From CASFRF01 sp031549345 (GTDB taxonomy: Bacteria; Verrucomicrobiota; Lentisphaeria; Victivallales; Victivallaceae), in NCBI GenBank assembly GCA_031549345.1, contig JAVBPY010000001.1, positions 1-37,161 of the forward strand: DNA of 37,161 nucleotides, given 5' to 3'. The position numbers and the translations under genes were made by a program. Every line of letters starts with the position of its first letter. Within the stretch, counting starts at the first letter, position 1. Below are positions 1 through 7,526 of the stretch, piece after piece. Below the pieces are notes generated by a model. It saw only the letters and a program-made list of their open reading frames with translations, was not told where the DNA came from and did not search any database.

Positions 1-63
1 GTCGCCACGCAACGCTTCAAGCGCTACGCGACTCTTGAATTTGCTGTCGTAAGACTTCTTCAT
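1..63 (-). CDS. IS3-family transposase OrfA, N-terminal fragment
   Basis: Only the first 21 codons are in the window. The protein starts MKKSYDSKFKSRVALEALRG, which matches the very conserved start of IS3-family OrfA proteins (HTH_Tnp_1 helix-turn-helix that binds the element's terminal repeats). The ATG at 63-61 is preceded by AGAAAGGGA at good spacing. In this family OrfA is joined to the DDE transposase OrfB by programmed -1 frameshifting; OrfB would lie to the left of the window. The call rests on a short but characteristic stretch. Confidence 0.75.
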   Translation of the reverse strand, partial: MKKSYDSKFKSRVALEALRGD

Positions 64-139
64 AAAACGTCCCTTTCTGTTTTAATTTACAGGCCATTTT
101 ACACCGATGCAAGTTGTCCAGTTTTCGGGGGGAACCGCA
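1..139 (-). mobile_element. Left end of an IS3-family insertion sequence (partial)
   Basis: The minus strand from 139 downward begins TGCGGTTCCCCCC and continues with GAAAACTGGACA, which resembles the terminal inverted repeats of IS3/IS150-group elements (TG start, C-rich stretch, then AACTGGACA). About 75 bases further in, a transposase OrfA reading frame begins and runs off the window edge. The outer boundary near 139 is inferred from the TG dinucleotide and the repeat-like sequence. The other end and the target duplication lie outside the window, so completeness cannot be judged. Confidence 0.65.
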
Positions 140-161
140 ATTCTTTAATCTCACGAAATTA

Positions 162-190
162 TATATAGCATATGTATGTTCACTTGTCAA
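162..190 (-). promoter_or_regulatory. Consensus sigma70 promoter pointing at the IS end
   Basis: On the minus strand there is TTGACA (190-185), a 17-bp spacer and TATATA (167-162), a near-perfect sigma70 promoter. Transcription would start near 155 and enter the insertion sequence about 16 bp later. It may be the promoter of a gene now separated from it by the insertion, or it may supply transcription to orfA. Function is inferred from sequence only. The rest of 191-326 shows no gene or other element I can support. Confidence 0.6.
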
Positions 191-326
191 ATGAAATGGG
201 ATTGTGGTTCGTTTTTCGTAAAAATGGAGAGCGGTTGATTTTGCGAGCCGTTCGGTGATTTGAGCTTGATTTCGCGTAGGTCGAGTCACACGGGAAACCC
301 CGGAAAAGTTAGAGAGATAGAGGAAT

Positions 327-383
327 CGGGCGGATTCGAGGGCGATTTGCGCCTCTAAGTCCGCCCGGTTCATTTCGGGCGGA
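327..383. repeat. Three-arm inverted repeat (two mutually exclusive hairpins)
   Basis: CGGGCGGA occurs at 327-334 and again at 376-383, with its exact reverse complement TCCGCCCG at 360-367 between them. The middle arm can pair with the left arm (25-nt loop) or with the right arm (8-nt loop), but not both. There is no clear T-tract on either strand and no gene across it. It lies beyond the tRNA-Ala terminator, between the tRNA gene and the insertion sequence. Role unknown. Confidence 0.55.
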
Positions 384-416
384 ATGCGCAAAAGTCTTTG
401 ACGGAAAGGGATATGG

Positions 417-447
417 CGAAAAAGAAAAAGCCGGTCGTTTGACCGGC
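417..447 (-). terminator. Rho-independent terminator of tRNA-Ala
   Basis: On the minus strand GCCGGTC, a 4-nt loop and GACCGGC (447-430) form a perfect 7-bp stem followed by a T-rich tract (TTTTTCTTTTTC). It begins 13 bp beyond the 3' end of tRNA-Ala. Confidence 0.85.
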
Positions 448-459
448 GTGACTTGCAAA

Positions 460-536
460 TGGTGGAGCTGAGGGGAGTTGAACCCCTGACCTATACGTTG
501 CGAACGTATCGCTCTAGCCAACTGAGCTACAGCCCC
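460..536 (-). tRNA. tRNA-Ala, anticodon CGC
   Basis: The 77-nt minus-strand sequence folds as a standard tRNA: acceptor GGGGCTG with CAGCTCC, anticodon loop TTCGCAA (anticodon CGC, reads GCG), T-arm with GTTCAACTC, and an encoded CCA (462-460). The acceptor stem contains the G3-U70 pair, the classical alanine identity element, which confirms the call. It has its own promoter at 578-605 and a terminator at 417-447. Confidence 0.96.
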
Positions 537-577
537 ATTTTAGAACAGCCGAGAAGGTCGGTTGTTGCCATGAAGTT

Positions 578-605
578 ACTATAGTGCATCTTTGTATCTT
601 TTCAA
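578..605 (-). promoter_or_regulatory. Promoter of tRNA-Ala
   Basis: Minus strand TTGAAA (605-600), a 16-bp spacer and TATAGT (583-578), about 40 bp before the mature tRNA-Ala 5' end. An imperfect hairpin (AACAACCGA with TCGGCTGTT, about 543-565) lies in the short 5' leader. No gene is seen between this promoter and the terminator at 736-770. Confidence 0.6.
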
Positions 606-735
606 GCTCAGTCATGGGTTTATTTTGCTTTTTTTGCGAAATTTCCATCATGGAAGTGCCTTGTCGATGCTGATTGCCGGAAACAGGGGCCGGCACAAGG
701 CCACTTATTGATGCTTGACGGCGAGATGAATGGAT

Positions 736-770
736 GAAAAAAAGGACCTGCGATTTTACCCGCAAGTCCT
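736..770 (-). terminator. Rho-independent terminator of the Leu-Gly-Tyr tRNA unit
   Basis: Minus strand: a 10-bp stem (AGGACTTGCG with CGCAGGTCCT, one G-T pair, 8-nt loop) followed by seven T. It starts 12 bp after the 3' end of tRNA-Tyr, so it closes the three-tRNA transcript. Confidence 0.9.
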
Positions 771-782
771 CAACGATAAAAA

Positions 783-867
783 TGGTGGTGGGGGGTGGAT
801 TCGAACCACCGAAAGCGGAGCTAGCAGATTTACAGTCTGCCCCCTTTAGCCACTCGGGAACCCCACC
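783..867 (-). tRNA. tRNA-Tyr, anticodon GTA
   Basis: An 85-nt class II tRNA with a long variable arm. The acceptor GGTGGGG pairs with CCCCACC, the anticodon loop CTGTAAA holds GTA, the T-loop is GTTCGAATC and CCA is encoded. It is the last of three tRNA genes on one minus-strand transcript, 12 bp after tRNA-Gly. Confidence 0.95.
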
Positions 868-879
868 GGAAAAAACAAA

Positions 880-953
880 TGGAGCGGGTAACGGGGGTCG
901 AACCCGTATTACCAGCTTGGAAGGCTGGTGCACAGCCGTTATGCCATACCCGC
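880..953 (-). tRNA. tRNA-Gly, anticodon TCC
   Basis: A 74-nt cloverleaf: acceptor GCGGGTA, anticodon stem CCAGC/GCTGG around loop CTTCCAA (TCC, reads GGA/GGG), T-arm GGTTCGACC and encoded CCA. It lies between tRNA-Leu and tRNA-Tyr. Confidence 0.95.
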
Positions 954-968
954 AACTCGTTCGTAAGT

Positions 969-1053
969 TGGTGCCGAAGGTGGGAGTTGAACCCACACGC
1001 CCAAGGGGCACTACGACCTGAACGTAGCGCGTCTGCCATTCCGCCACTTCGGC
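969..1053 (-). tRNA. tRNA-Leu, anticodon CAG
   Basis: An 85-nt class II tRNA: acceptor GCCGAAG, anticodon stem CTACG/CGTAG with CAG in loop TTCAGGT, a long variable arm (TGCCCCTTGGGCG), T-loop GGTTCAACTC and encoded CCA. It is the first gene of the Leu-Gly-Tyr unit. Confidence 0.95.
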
Positions 1054-1110
1054 GCACCGCATACTCAATCAACCCGGAAGGTCGTTCTACAACTCGCTTC
1101 CACATCCTTT

Positions 1111-1138
1111 AATCTAGCTTGTTTTTCACTGTTTGCAA
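1111..1138 (-). promoter_or_regulatory. Possible promoter of the Leu-Gly-Tyr tRNA unit
   Basis: Minus strand TTGCAA (1138-1133), a 16-bp spacer and TAGATT (1116-1111), about 58 bp upstream of tRNA-Leu. It is a moderate match, the best in the interval shared with the divergent recJ gene. I found no convincing promoter for recJ on the plus strand. Confidence 0.4.
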
Positions 1139-1253
1139 ATCGAATTCGCCAATTTTTCGAAAAAATGTTTTTTTTCGGAAAAAAAAGCTTTTTCAACTGG
1201 CACCATACACATTTTTGTTGTATCGTATAGAAAATAAATAAAGAAAGAAAAAG

Positions 1254-2963
1254 ATGGGTGTCAATAATTGGAAACCGACCGGAAAATATTCGGATGAACA
1301 AGTCGAATCCTTACGGAAGAAACATAATTTACCGCGGCCGATCGCCGTTTACTTCGCCGCGCGCGGTGTAAAGGAAGAGGATGTCGGGGATTTCCTCGAG
1401 CCGCAGCTGACGCAGCTCTCCGATCCGTACCGCTTTCCGGGGATTCAGGCGGCGGCCAAACGCCTCTGGGAAGCGATCGCCGCGCGGGAGCCCATCCTGA
1501 TCCACGGAGATTACGACACGGATGGAATCACCGCAAGCGCCCTTTTGAGCGGCGTTCTGCGTCAAAACGGCGCCATCGCGAATTCCTTCATTCCGCACCG
1601 TTTTGACGATGGATACGGCTTCACCCCCGAATCGCTCGATAAGGCCATCGCCGCATTCGGCCCCTGCAAGGTTTTGGTTACCGTGGATTGCGGCATCACA
1701 AGCCGCGAAGCGGTCGGCGCCGCGATCGCCCGTGAAATCGATGTGATTATTACCGATCACCACGAAGCGGGTGCAGAATTGCCCACTGCGTTGGCGATCG
1801 TCAACCCGCGTATTTATCCGGAACTCGCCGACCTTGAGCTGCTTTCCGGCGCCGGGAGCGCTTTCAAATTGGCGCATGCTTTTATCAAATACGGGCGCGA
1901 AAACAACCTCGGCGGATTCCAGACACGGTTGGGGGAATTCCTTGATTTCGTCGCGCTTGGGACGGTGGCGGACATCGTCCCGATCCTCGGCGAAAACCGG
2001 ATCATGGTCAAGGCGGGGATCGAAATACTCCGCAAACAGCTTCGGCCGGGCGTGCGCGCTTTGATCGAAAGTTCTCATTTGCGCACGGAGCTCTCGCCCG
2101 CGGACATCACCTTCAAGCTGGCTCCCCGCATCAACGCCGCCGGACGCGTCGGAGATGCGAACGTTGCGCTCCAGCTCCTGGAGTCGGAAAATATTGTGGA
2201 CGCCTATGAATACGCGTCGCAGCTTGAAACATTCAACCGGATGCGGCAGGAAAAAGAGCAGGAAATCTACCAGGATGCCTGCGAACAAATTCGCCGGAAC
2301 CTGGCGTGGCAAAGCTCATATGCCATGCTTGTCGCGGGGCGCGACTGGCATCAGGGGGTGATCGGTATTGTCGCATCGCGTCTGGCGCGCGACTACAACC
2401 GCCCGACGATCGTTCTCACGATTCAGGGCGATGACGCGTATGGTTCGGGGCGCAGCGTGGCGGGTCTCAACCTGGTTGAAGTGCTGAGCAAGACGTCCGG
2501 TCTTCTCGAACGTTACGGCGGCCACCCGATGGCGGTTGGAATCGGCCTTAAGGCGGAGAAGATCGCCGCATTTTTTGAAGCGCTCGACCGACAGATTTCC
2601 GCGACGCTTCCTCCGGAGGCGCTGGAGCATTTTATCGGCTACGACGGCGAGATCGAATTGAGTGAGCTGACGCATGAATTCTATCAATACCTCGCCATGC
2701 TTGCGCCGTTCGGGCACAGCAACCCCAAACCGGTTTACCGCTTCAATGACCTGGAGCCGACCAAGGTGTACGCAGTCAGCGGAAACCATTGCCGTGGAAC
2801 ACTTTCGCGGAACGGACATCCGCTTGATTTTATCGCGTTCAATCAGCCGCCTTCGGCGTTTCATGCGCGTTCGGTCGACGTCTTGGCGGTGCCACAGCTC
2901 AATACACGTTTCTCCACGCCGGTCCCGCAGCTTAATATCATCGATTTCAAGGTGAATTACTGA
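1254..2963 (+). CDS. recJ: Single-stranded-DNA-specific exonuclease RecJ
   Basis: RecJ degrades single-stranded DNA 5' to 3' in recombination and mismatch repair, using two metal ions. The 569-residue protein has the full DHH signature in order: GDYDTDG (about residues 85-91, motif I), VDCGI (144-148), the DHH triplet (168-170), and GTVADIVP and RINAAGR further on. The DHHA1 part follows, with HQGVIGIVASR, a GSGRS motif and GGHPMAVG. Length is normal for the family. The ATG at 1254 is the first possible start, with only a weak purine-rich stretch (GAAAGAAAAAG) ahead of it. The gene stands alone, and its last 17 bases overlap the end of the convergent epimerase gene. Confidence 0.95.
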   Translation: MGVNNWKPTGKYSDEQVESLRKKHNLPRPIAVYFAARGVKEEDVGDFLEPQLTQLSDPYRFPGIQAAAKRLWEAIAAREPILIHGDYDTDGITASALLSGVLRQNGAIANSFIPHRFDDGYGFTPESLDKAIAAFGPCKVLVTVDCGITSREAVGAAIAREIDVIITDHHEAGAELPTALAIVNPRIYPELADLELLSGAGSAFKLAHAFIKYGRENNLGGFQTRLGEFLDFVALGTVADIVPILGENRIMVKAGIEILRKQLRPGVRALIESSHLRTELSPADITFKLAPRINAAGRVGDANVALQLLESENIVDAYEYASQLETFNRMRQEKEQEIYQDACEQIRRNLAWQSSYAMLVAGRDWHQGVIGIVASRLARDYNRPTIVLTIQGDDAYGSGRSVAGLNLVEVLSKTSGLLERYGGHPMAVGIGLKAEKIAAFFEALDRQISATLPPEALEHFIGYDGEIELSELTHEFYQYLAMLAPFGHSNPKPVYRFNDLEPTKVYAVSGNHCRGTLSRNGHPLDFIAFNQPPSAFHARSVDVLAVPQLNTRFSTPVPQLNIIDFKVNY

Positions 2964-3834
2964 GCGAACGGAAAAAGGCGAGTGTTTTCGCTATGGCTTC
3001 CGGCAGGGGTGTACGGACGGACACCCTGAGCTCCCGCTCCGCACGCGCGATGGAAGGGACGTAGGATTGCACGGGGGCGTTGCCAGGTGGTGTAAGAACT
3101 TCAATTTCGGCCTTGTTCCCGGCGCATGTGCGTACCATTTGCGCAATCTCCAAGATGGAGTATGCCTGGTCCGAGCCGACATTGAAGATGCTCCCCGGGG
3201 CAGCCCGGAAAAGGATCGTCCACAGCCATTCGGTGAGGTCTTCCATATACAAATAGGAGCGCCGGGGTGTTCCATCCCCTTGAATGACGATTTTATTCCC
3301 GGCGAGGCAATCCCGGATGAAATTGCCGATGGCAAAGTGCTTGCCGAGCGGCAGGTGTGGCCCGACAAATGCGAAACAGCGGGCAATGGATACGTGCTTG
3401 CCGGAGTTCTGGCAAAGTTGTTCCGCCTCCAGCTTCGCTTTCCCATAGGCGGCGAGGGGGGCGCAGGGAAAATCCTCGGATACATGTTCCGGCAAATTGC
3501 CTCCGTACACTGCGCCGGAGCTGATGTACAGCATCCGCCCGAAATGGAGCTGGAGCAGGCGATGGGTTCCGGAAACAATCACATCGTGCATTTCCGCGTC
3601 CGAAATCGCGGCTGTAGGCTCGGTCGCCGCATGAATAACTATATCGAATTTTTCCTGTTGGAAAGGAAATGTGCGGATATCGCCCTGAACGAACCGGTGT
3701 CGGGAAAACTCAGGATGCCGGACAAGAAAGGTTGCCGGATCGCGCGATAAAACCGTTGCTTCACAGTCAGGCGGCAAGGTCTGCAAAAGCCATTTCCCGA
3801 AAAATCCGGTTCCGCCAGCAAGGAAGAGTTTCAT
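2947..3834 (-). CDS. NAD-dependent epimerase/dehydratase (extended SDR family)
   Basis: A 295-residue nucleotide-sugar modifying enzyme of the extended short-chain dehydrogenase family. Visible features are the N-terminal NAD-binding loop GGTGFFG (7-13), a VIHAAT strand, the catalytic region SSGAVYG, and the Tyr-Lys pair in YGKAK. Family members epimerise, dehydrate or reduce NDP-sugars; the sequence alone does not give the substrate. It is the last gene of the 12-gene glycan operon and starts in an ATGA overlap with the GtrA-like gene, so it is translationally coupled. Its 3' end overlaps convergent recJ by 17 bp, with no terminator between them. Confidence 0.85.
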   Translation of the reverse strand: MKLFLAGGTGFFGKWLLQTLPPDCEATVLSRDPATFLVRHPEFSRHRFVQGDIRTFPFQQEKFDIVIHAATEPTAAISDAEMHDVIVSGTHRLLQLHFGRMLYISSGAVYGGNLPEHVSEDFPCAPLAAYGKAKLEAEQLCQNSGKHVSIARCFAFVGPHLPLGKHFAIGNFIRDCLAGNKIVIQGDGTPRRSYLYMEDLTEWLWTILFRAAPGSIFNVGSDQAYSILEIAQMVRTCAGNKAEIEVLTPPGNAPVQSYVPSIARAERELRVSVRTPLPEAIAKTLAFFRSLSNSP

Positions 3835-4298
3835 AATTCTTTTTTCCGGAAAGAGAAAAATTTATGGCCCAGGTAGCTCATGGAAACTGTTAGAAAAGTT
3901 AGAAGAACATTCGCAAGAATCGGATGAAAGCCAAGGAGCGTAACAAGAATATACAGCCCCGCCATTGCCAGAAGCATGGAACTTCCGTAGACGATGTAAC
4001 AGCGGAAGTACTCCCGGAGGATATTGCCGCGCGTCTTGAATACGAATAATTTATAACAAATGTACGCATTGGTGATCGCCAGTATGTTGGCGGGAATGGA
4101 TAACGCCAGATACAGGTAATCTTTCTCTCCGATCATCAGCGTGAAGGCGAGTCTGCGGCTGAATATCTCAAATAACAGGGCGTAGATGGCCAAACCGAAT
4201 ACCGTATTCCAGCCGCCGACCACCAGATAACGGACAACGCGGCGGAATTCCGCATTGCTCCGCCAAAATTCGTACCCTTTTAAAAACAGTTCTCTCAT
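3831..4298 (-). CDS. GtrA-like membrane protein
   Basis: A 155-residue protein with four hydrophobic segments, matching the GtrA family. The first segment carries the conserved RYLVVGG..T.FGL pattern, followed by a long polar loop and three more helices. GtrA-type proteins are thought to flip undecaprenyl-phosphate-linked sugars across the inner membrane or to help glycan transfer. The gene directly follows, and overlaps by 4 bp, a polyprenyl-phosphate glycosyltransferase-like gene, which is the classical GtrB-GtrA arrangement. Residues about 58-75 contain a polar insertion between the first two helices. The role is inferred from family and neighbour. Confidence 0.82.
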   Translation of the reverse strand: MRELFLKGYEFWRSNAEFRRVVRYLVVGGWNTVFGLAIYALLFEIFSRRLAFTLMIGEKDYLYLALSIPANILAITNAYICYKLFVFKTRGNILREYFRCYIVYGSSMLLAMAGLYILVTLLGFHPILANVLLTFLTVSMSYLGHKFFSFRKKEL

Positions 4299-5254
4299 GA
4301 ACGGGGGGCGTCGGTGAAATTGATGCGCTCGTCTTCAATGACAAGGGGTTTGTTCTTCACCTGTGTCCAGACTGCGCCGAGATATTCGCCGATAATTCCG
4401 ATGAAAATCAACTGTATCGCCGAGAAGAAAAAAAGCCCGATCACCAGAGGCGCCAGGCCAAGCTGGAATGTTTCCCAGTAGACCAGTTTGTACGTAAGAT
4501 AGCCCAGGGCAATCAATAAGCTGACCCCGGCCATGAAAAAACCAGTGAAGACCGCCAGACGGAGCGGGAGTTTGCTGTAGTTGACGAATCCGCTCATCGC
4601 ATAATCGTAGTAGGAAAATAGATTGTACGAGCTTTTTCCCGCCTTGCGGTTTTCCTGTTTATAGGGGATTTCGATGCGCTTGAACCCGATTTCGCTGATT
4701 ACACCGCGAAAATACGGGACCGATTCCTTGAATTGCTTCAGGGCGTCGAGTATCTTCCGGTCATAGAGGCCGAATCCGTGGAAATCCCGGATGAGAGGAA
4801 TTTCGGAAAGACAATTCAGGAGGCGGTAGTACACCCGGCGGAATTGCCGCATGATAAAGCTTCCCGTATACTCCCCCTTTACGGCACAGACCGCATGAAA
4901 GCCTTCTTGCCACTTGCGAATAAGTGATTCAAGCATCTCCGGCGGATCTTGTAAATCGGAACACATGAGAACCGCGCAATCACCGGAGGCGTTCAGGAAT
5001 CCGTTGTATCCGGAGCGTGCCGCACCGAAGTTGTTGGCGTTGAAAATGCATTTGAAGTTTTTATCCGAGGTCGCGATCTCCCGCAGTATCTCTCGCGTAC
5101 GATCGCTGGAACAGTTGTCGGCAACGATAATTTCGTAATCGTATTCCGGGAATTTTTTCAGGGTTGCACGAATCCGATTGTAGAATTCACGAATGTTGCC
5201 TTCTTCGTTGTAGGTTCCGGTGCATACGGAGATTTTTTTACGCCTTTCATTCAT
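4295..5254 (-). CDS. GT2 glycosyltransferase, polyprenyl-phosphate (DPM1/GtrB-like) type
   Basis: A family 2 glycosyltransferase that probably loads a sugar from an NDP-sugar onto undecaprenyl phosphate. The N-terminal half is a GT-A fold: TGTYNEEGNI near the start, VADNCSSDRT, and the metal site SDLQDPPE that replaces the usual DADLQDP. The C-terminal third has two transmembrane helices, typical of GtrB/ArnC/DPM1-like enzymes. I place the start at the ATG at 5254 (MNERRKK), because upstream codons in frame lie inside the preceding gene and use TTG; this leaves an 8-bp overlap. About 319 residues, normal length. It pairs with the GtrA-like gene that follows. Confidence 0.88.
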   Translation of the reverse strand: MNERRKKISVCTGTYNEEGNIREFYNRIRATLKKFPEYDYEIIVADNCSSDRTREILREIATSDKNFKCIFNANNFGAARSGYNGFLNASGDCAVLMCSDLQDPPEMLESLIRKWQEGFHAVCAVKGEYTGSFIMRQFRRVYYRLLNCLSEIPLIRDFHGFGLYDRKILDALKQFKESVPYFRGVISEIGFKRIEIPYKQENRKAGKSSYNLFSYYDYAMSGFVNYSKLPLRLAVFTGFFMAGVSLLIALGYLTYKLVYWETFQLGLAPLVIGLFFFSAIQLIFIGIIGEYLGAVWTQVKNKPLVIEDERINFTDAPRS

Positions 5255-6299
5255 TTTTTGGGCCGCCAATCAGTTTTTTGTAAAGGAGTTTCTCCATGGG
5301 GAAGCCGTCGATGTTGTCGCGCGTGTAGTGATCGCTCAGGTAGATTTCGCAACGGGAGCAGGAAAAGTTTTCCGATTTCCGGCCTTCAAGCTGCATCTTC
5401 TGAAATTCAAACCATGCCTTGGATTCCCAGAGGGCGCGGAGCGGCGTTTCGTCCACATTGCCCAGATTGGTTCCACCGATAAAATCCACACAGCAAGGGG
5501 CGGCGTCGCCGTTCGCCCGCACCGCCATTGTTGTGAACGCCATCGGACAAGCGATTTTCGGGGTGCTGTTTTTTTGAAAATCCGCCTTGGCGGAATCTGA
5601 TTTTTCCTGGTAGTATTTATCGACAAATGCGACGTCCTCCACCTGAATCCAGTTGTGGGGCTTGTCCAGATAAAGCTCGTCCCCGACATCCTTGTACATC
5701 GCCAGGAACCGCTCGTTTTCCTCCCCGTATGACTCGAGCATTTTAGGGCTTACAAACGGTCTTGTTGAACCGGTCTTGCGCTTGATTTCTTGCAGTATGC
5801 GCAAATTTTCATGGATCTGCGCAGGCATTATCGGAGATTGCGTAACTTCCTTGTGGCGAGTTGGATCGGCAGCGTAAACGGAAACGCGCAAATAATCCAA
5901 TTGCTGCGCAACCATGGCTGCGGCGATTTCCGGCGTCAGCAAACTGACGTTGGAGGTGGTCTCGATCCGGTCGGCGATGTCCGCCTCGCGTGCGATTTTC
6001 AGCATTTCCGGAAAGTCGTGACAAAGGAGCGGTTCCCCATACAAACTAAGCTTCAGGACTTTCAGTTTCTCCCCTTCCCATGCTTTTAGTTGTTCAATGA
6101 TCCGCCGAAAGCGTTCCAGAGGCATGTGCATACGAGTTTGGGTGAAATAACTTTCGTCCCGAATGCTCTGAAAACATTGAATACAACGAAAATTGCACAA
6201 TCCGGTCGGCTCAATAAGCAACGTGAACGGTTTGGGCAGCGGCAAAACCTCCAGCAGGTTATGGCGTTGATGGTTTTTCAGCTCCGTGTAACGGATCAT
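5247..6299 (-). CDS. Radical SAM protein with SPASM-type C-terminus
   Basis: A 350-residue radical SAM enzyme. The cluster motif is CNFRCIQC (C35, C39, C42), which binds the [4Fe-4S] cluster that cleaves S-adenosylmethionine. Further on are LYGEPLL (the GGE-like region) and, in the last third, a SPASM-like auxiliary cluster region: CPMAF..., APCCVDF, GNV and FSCSRCEIY. SPASM enzymes modify peptides, sugars or alcohols; the substrate cannot be read here. It is one of three different radical SAM genes in this operon, sitting just before the glycosyltransferase. The start ATG at 6299 has only a weak ribosome site, so coupling to the upstream gene (15-bp gap) is likely. Confidence 0.88.
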   Translation of the reverse strand: MIRYTELKNHQRHNLLEVLPLPKPFTLLIEPTGLCNFRCIQCFQSIRDESYFTQTRMHMPLERFRRIIEQLKAWEGEKLKVLKLSLYGEPLLCHDFPEMLKIAREADIADRIETTSNVSLLTPEIAAAMVAQQLDYLRVSVYAADPTRHKEVTQSPIMPAQIHENLRILQEIKRKTGSTRPFVSPKMLESYGEENERFLAMYKDVGDELYLDKPHNWIQVEDVAFVDKYYQEKSDSAKADFQKNSTPKIACPMAFTTMAVRANGDAAPCCVDFIGGTNLGNVDETPLRALWESKAWFEFQKMQLEGRKSENFSCSRCEIYLSDHYTRDNIDGFPMEKLLYKKLIGGPKNE

Positions 6300-6314
6300 A
6301 ATGATATCTCATCG

Positions 6315-7511
6315 TTAATGTTTTACGGGTGATTTTGCCTGTTGAACGGCAACGGAAATCCTGGCGGCGGAGCGGCTGTCGTTGCAGTAACCACACGCAC
6401 GCAGCGGGGCGGTTCGGGAGAGCAAAAATCTTGTCCGGCGGGACAATTCATCGGCAGATTCTTCTCCGGGGCCAAAGTCCACATAATCTTCATTCGCGTC
6501 GGAACAGAGCCCCAGATTCACCATGTGGGCTCCGTACTGGCAGCGATACAGCCTTCCATGTAAGAAAAGAAGGCAATCTTTCCACGAACAATGATTGAAA
6601 ATATCTTCCTTGAGTTTCTCGTCATACCCACGGTAAGCCGGCTCTCCCATATCGAGCCAGCTCTGATGCTTCACAATATAATACGCGATTTTTTCGCGTT
6701 CCGCCATGGCAATCAGCGAATCCAGTTTTCTGGACGATATGCCGTAATCATCGATGCCAAGCCGCACTTTGGGATGTTTCAACAATTCCAGGATTTTAGA
6801 ATCCGGAAGAATCGTGCCATTGGTTAAAACGCTGATGCCCCATACTTTGTCTTCATTGATCGTCCACGCCAAATAACGATGAAATTCGGGATTCATGAAC
6901 ACCTCACCGCCGACGAAGCCTACCTCCATAATGGATCCCACCATTTTCGTCAGGCGCCGCAGGGCCAGAATATCTCGGTCGAACTTGCCGTCGACCGGAT
7001 GTTCGTAGCGTGTGACCATCGCCAAGCATCCGATGCATTTCAGTGAACAGCGTTCCGTTACGGACAAGGAAAGAAAAGGTATCTGCAATTCTTCCTGCAT
7101 CTCTCCCAGGCTCCGGCGCTTGAAAAATTCGTATTTGCCGAGTTTTTCCCTGACAGGCATCAAGTCATGGGCATTGGTATTGGAACCGTCCGCATCGGAA
7201 ATCCTCAACAATTCGGATACATCAAATACCTCCGAGAAGCCGAGAGTCCCCAGATAATCCGTTACTTCTCTGAAGGCGGAAGGCGTACAAATTAAAATAT
7301 GGCAGTGAAGATATTGAGCGAGCTCCTTTGGGTCGATAATCTCCAAACCGCAAAGAGTTCCCAGCTTCTGCCGGTCCGCAAAAGCAAGCGGTTGAATGCC
7401 CCATTTCCGCAAGCCGGTCCAAACCAATTTCCCCCAAGCGCCGGCGCCATAAATCACTACCGGTTTTTTCGCCGTTTCGGCAATTTCCCGCGTGTAGACT
7501 GTTATTTTCAC
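6315..7511 (-). CDS. Radical SAM protein with N-terminal Rossmann-like domain
   Basis: A 398-residue fusion. Residues about 16-100 form a nucleotide-binding-like module starting VVIYGAGAWG, with CGLEIIDPKEL downstream; the same module recurs in two other proteins of this operon. The radical SAM domain follows with CSLKCIGC (C155, C159, C162). The C-terminal part has more cysteines (CSWKDC, YRCQYG and CGYCND), suggesting auxiliary iron-sulfur clusters. The start is GTG at 7511, chosen because GAGGAG precedes it by 6 bases. The product probably modifies a sugar or lipid intermediate of the glycan pathway; that is inference from neighbours. Confidence 0.82.
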   Translation of the reverse strand: MKITVYTREIAETAKKPVVIYGAGAWGKLVWTGLRKWGIQPLAFADRQKLGTLCGLEIIDPKELAQYLHCHILICTPSAFREVTDYLGTLGFSEVFDVSELLRISDADGSNTNAHDLMPVREKLGKYEFFKRRSLGEMQEELQIPFLSLSVTERCSLKCIGCLAMVTRYEHPVDGKFDRDILALRRLTKMVGSIMEVGFVGGEVFMNPEFHRYLAWTINEDKVWGISVLTNGTILPDSKILELLKHPKVRLGIDDYGISSRKLDSLIAMAEREKIAYYIVKHQSWLDMGEPAYRGYDEKLKEDIFNHCSWKDCLLFLHGRLYRCQYGAHMVNLGLCSDANEDYVDFGPGEESADELSRRTRFLLSRTAPLRACGYCNDSRSAARISVAVQQAKSPVKH

Positions 7512-7526
7512 CGTGGACTCCTCGCT

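Noticed and set aside
17..391. Minus-strand open frame across the insertion-sequence end and its upstream region
   Set aside because: It crosses the promoter and the element boundary, and the real frame near the edge is the IS3 OrfA start at 63.
514..1068. Open frames running through the tRNA array on both strands
   Set aside because: They are made of tRNA sequence (four well-folded tRNAs cover the interval) and contain no protein-like pattern.
1329..2312. Long open frame antisense to recJ (327 codons, minus strand)
   Set aside because: It is the shadow of a GC-rich gene: no ribosome site, no recognisable domain, and the sense strand is a clear RecJ.
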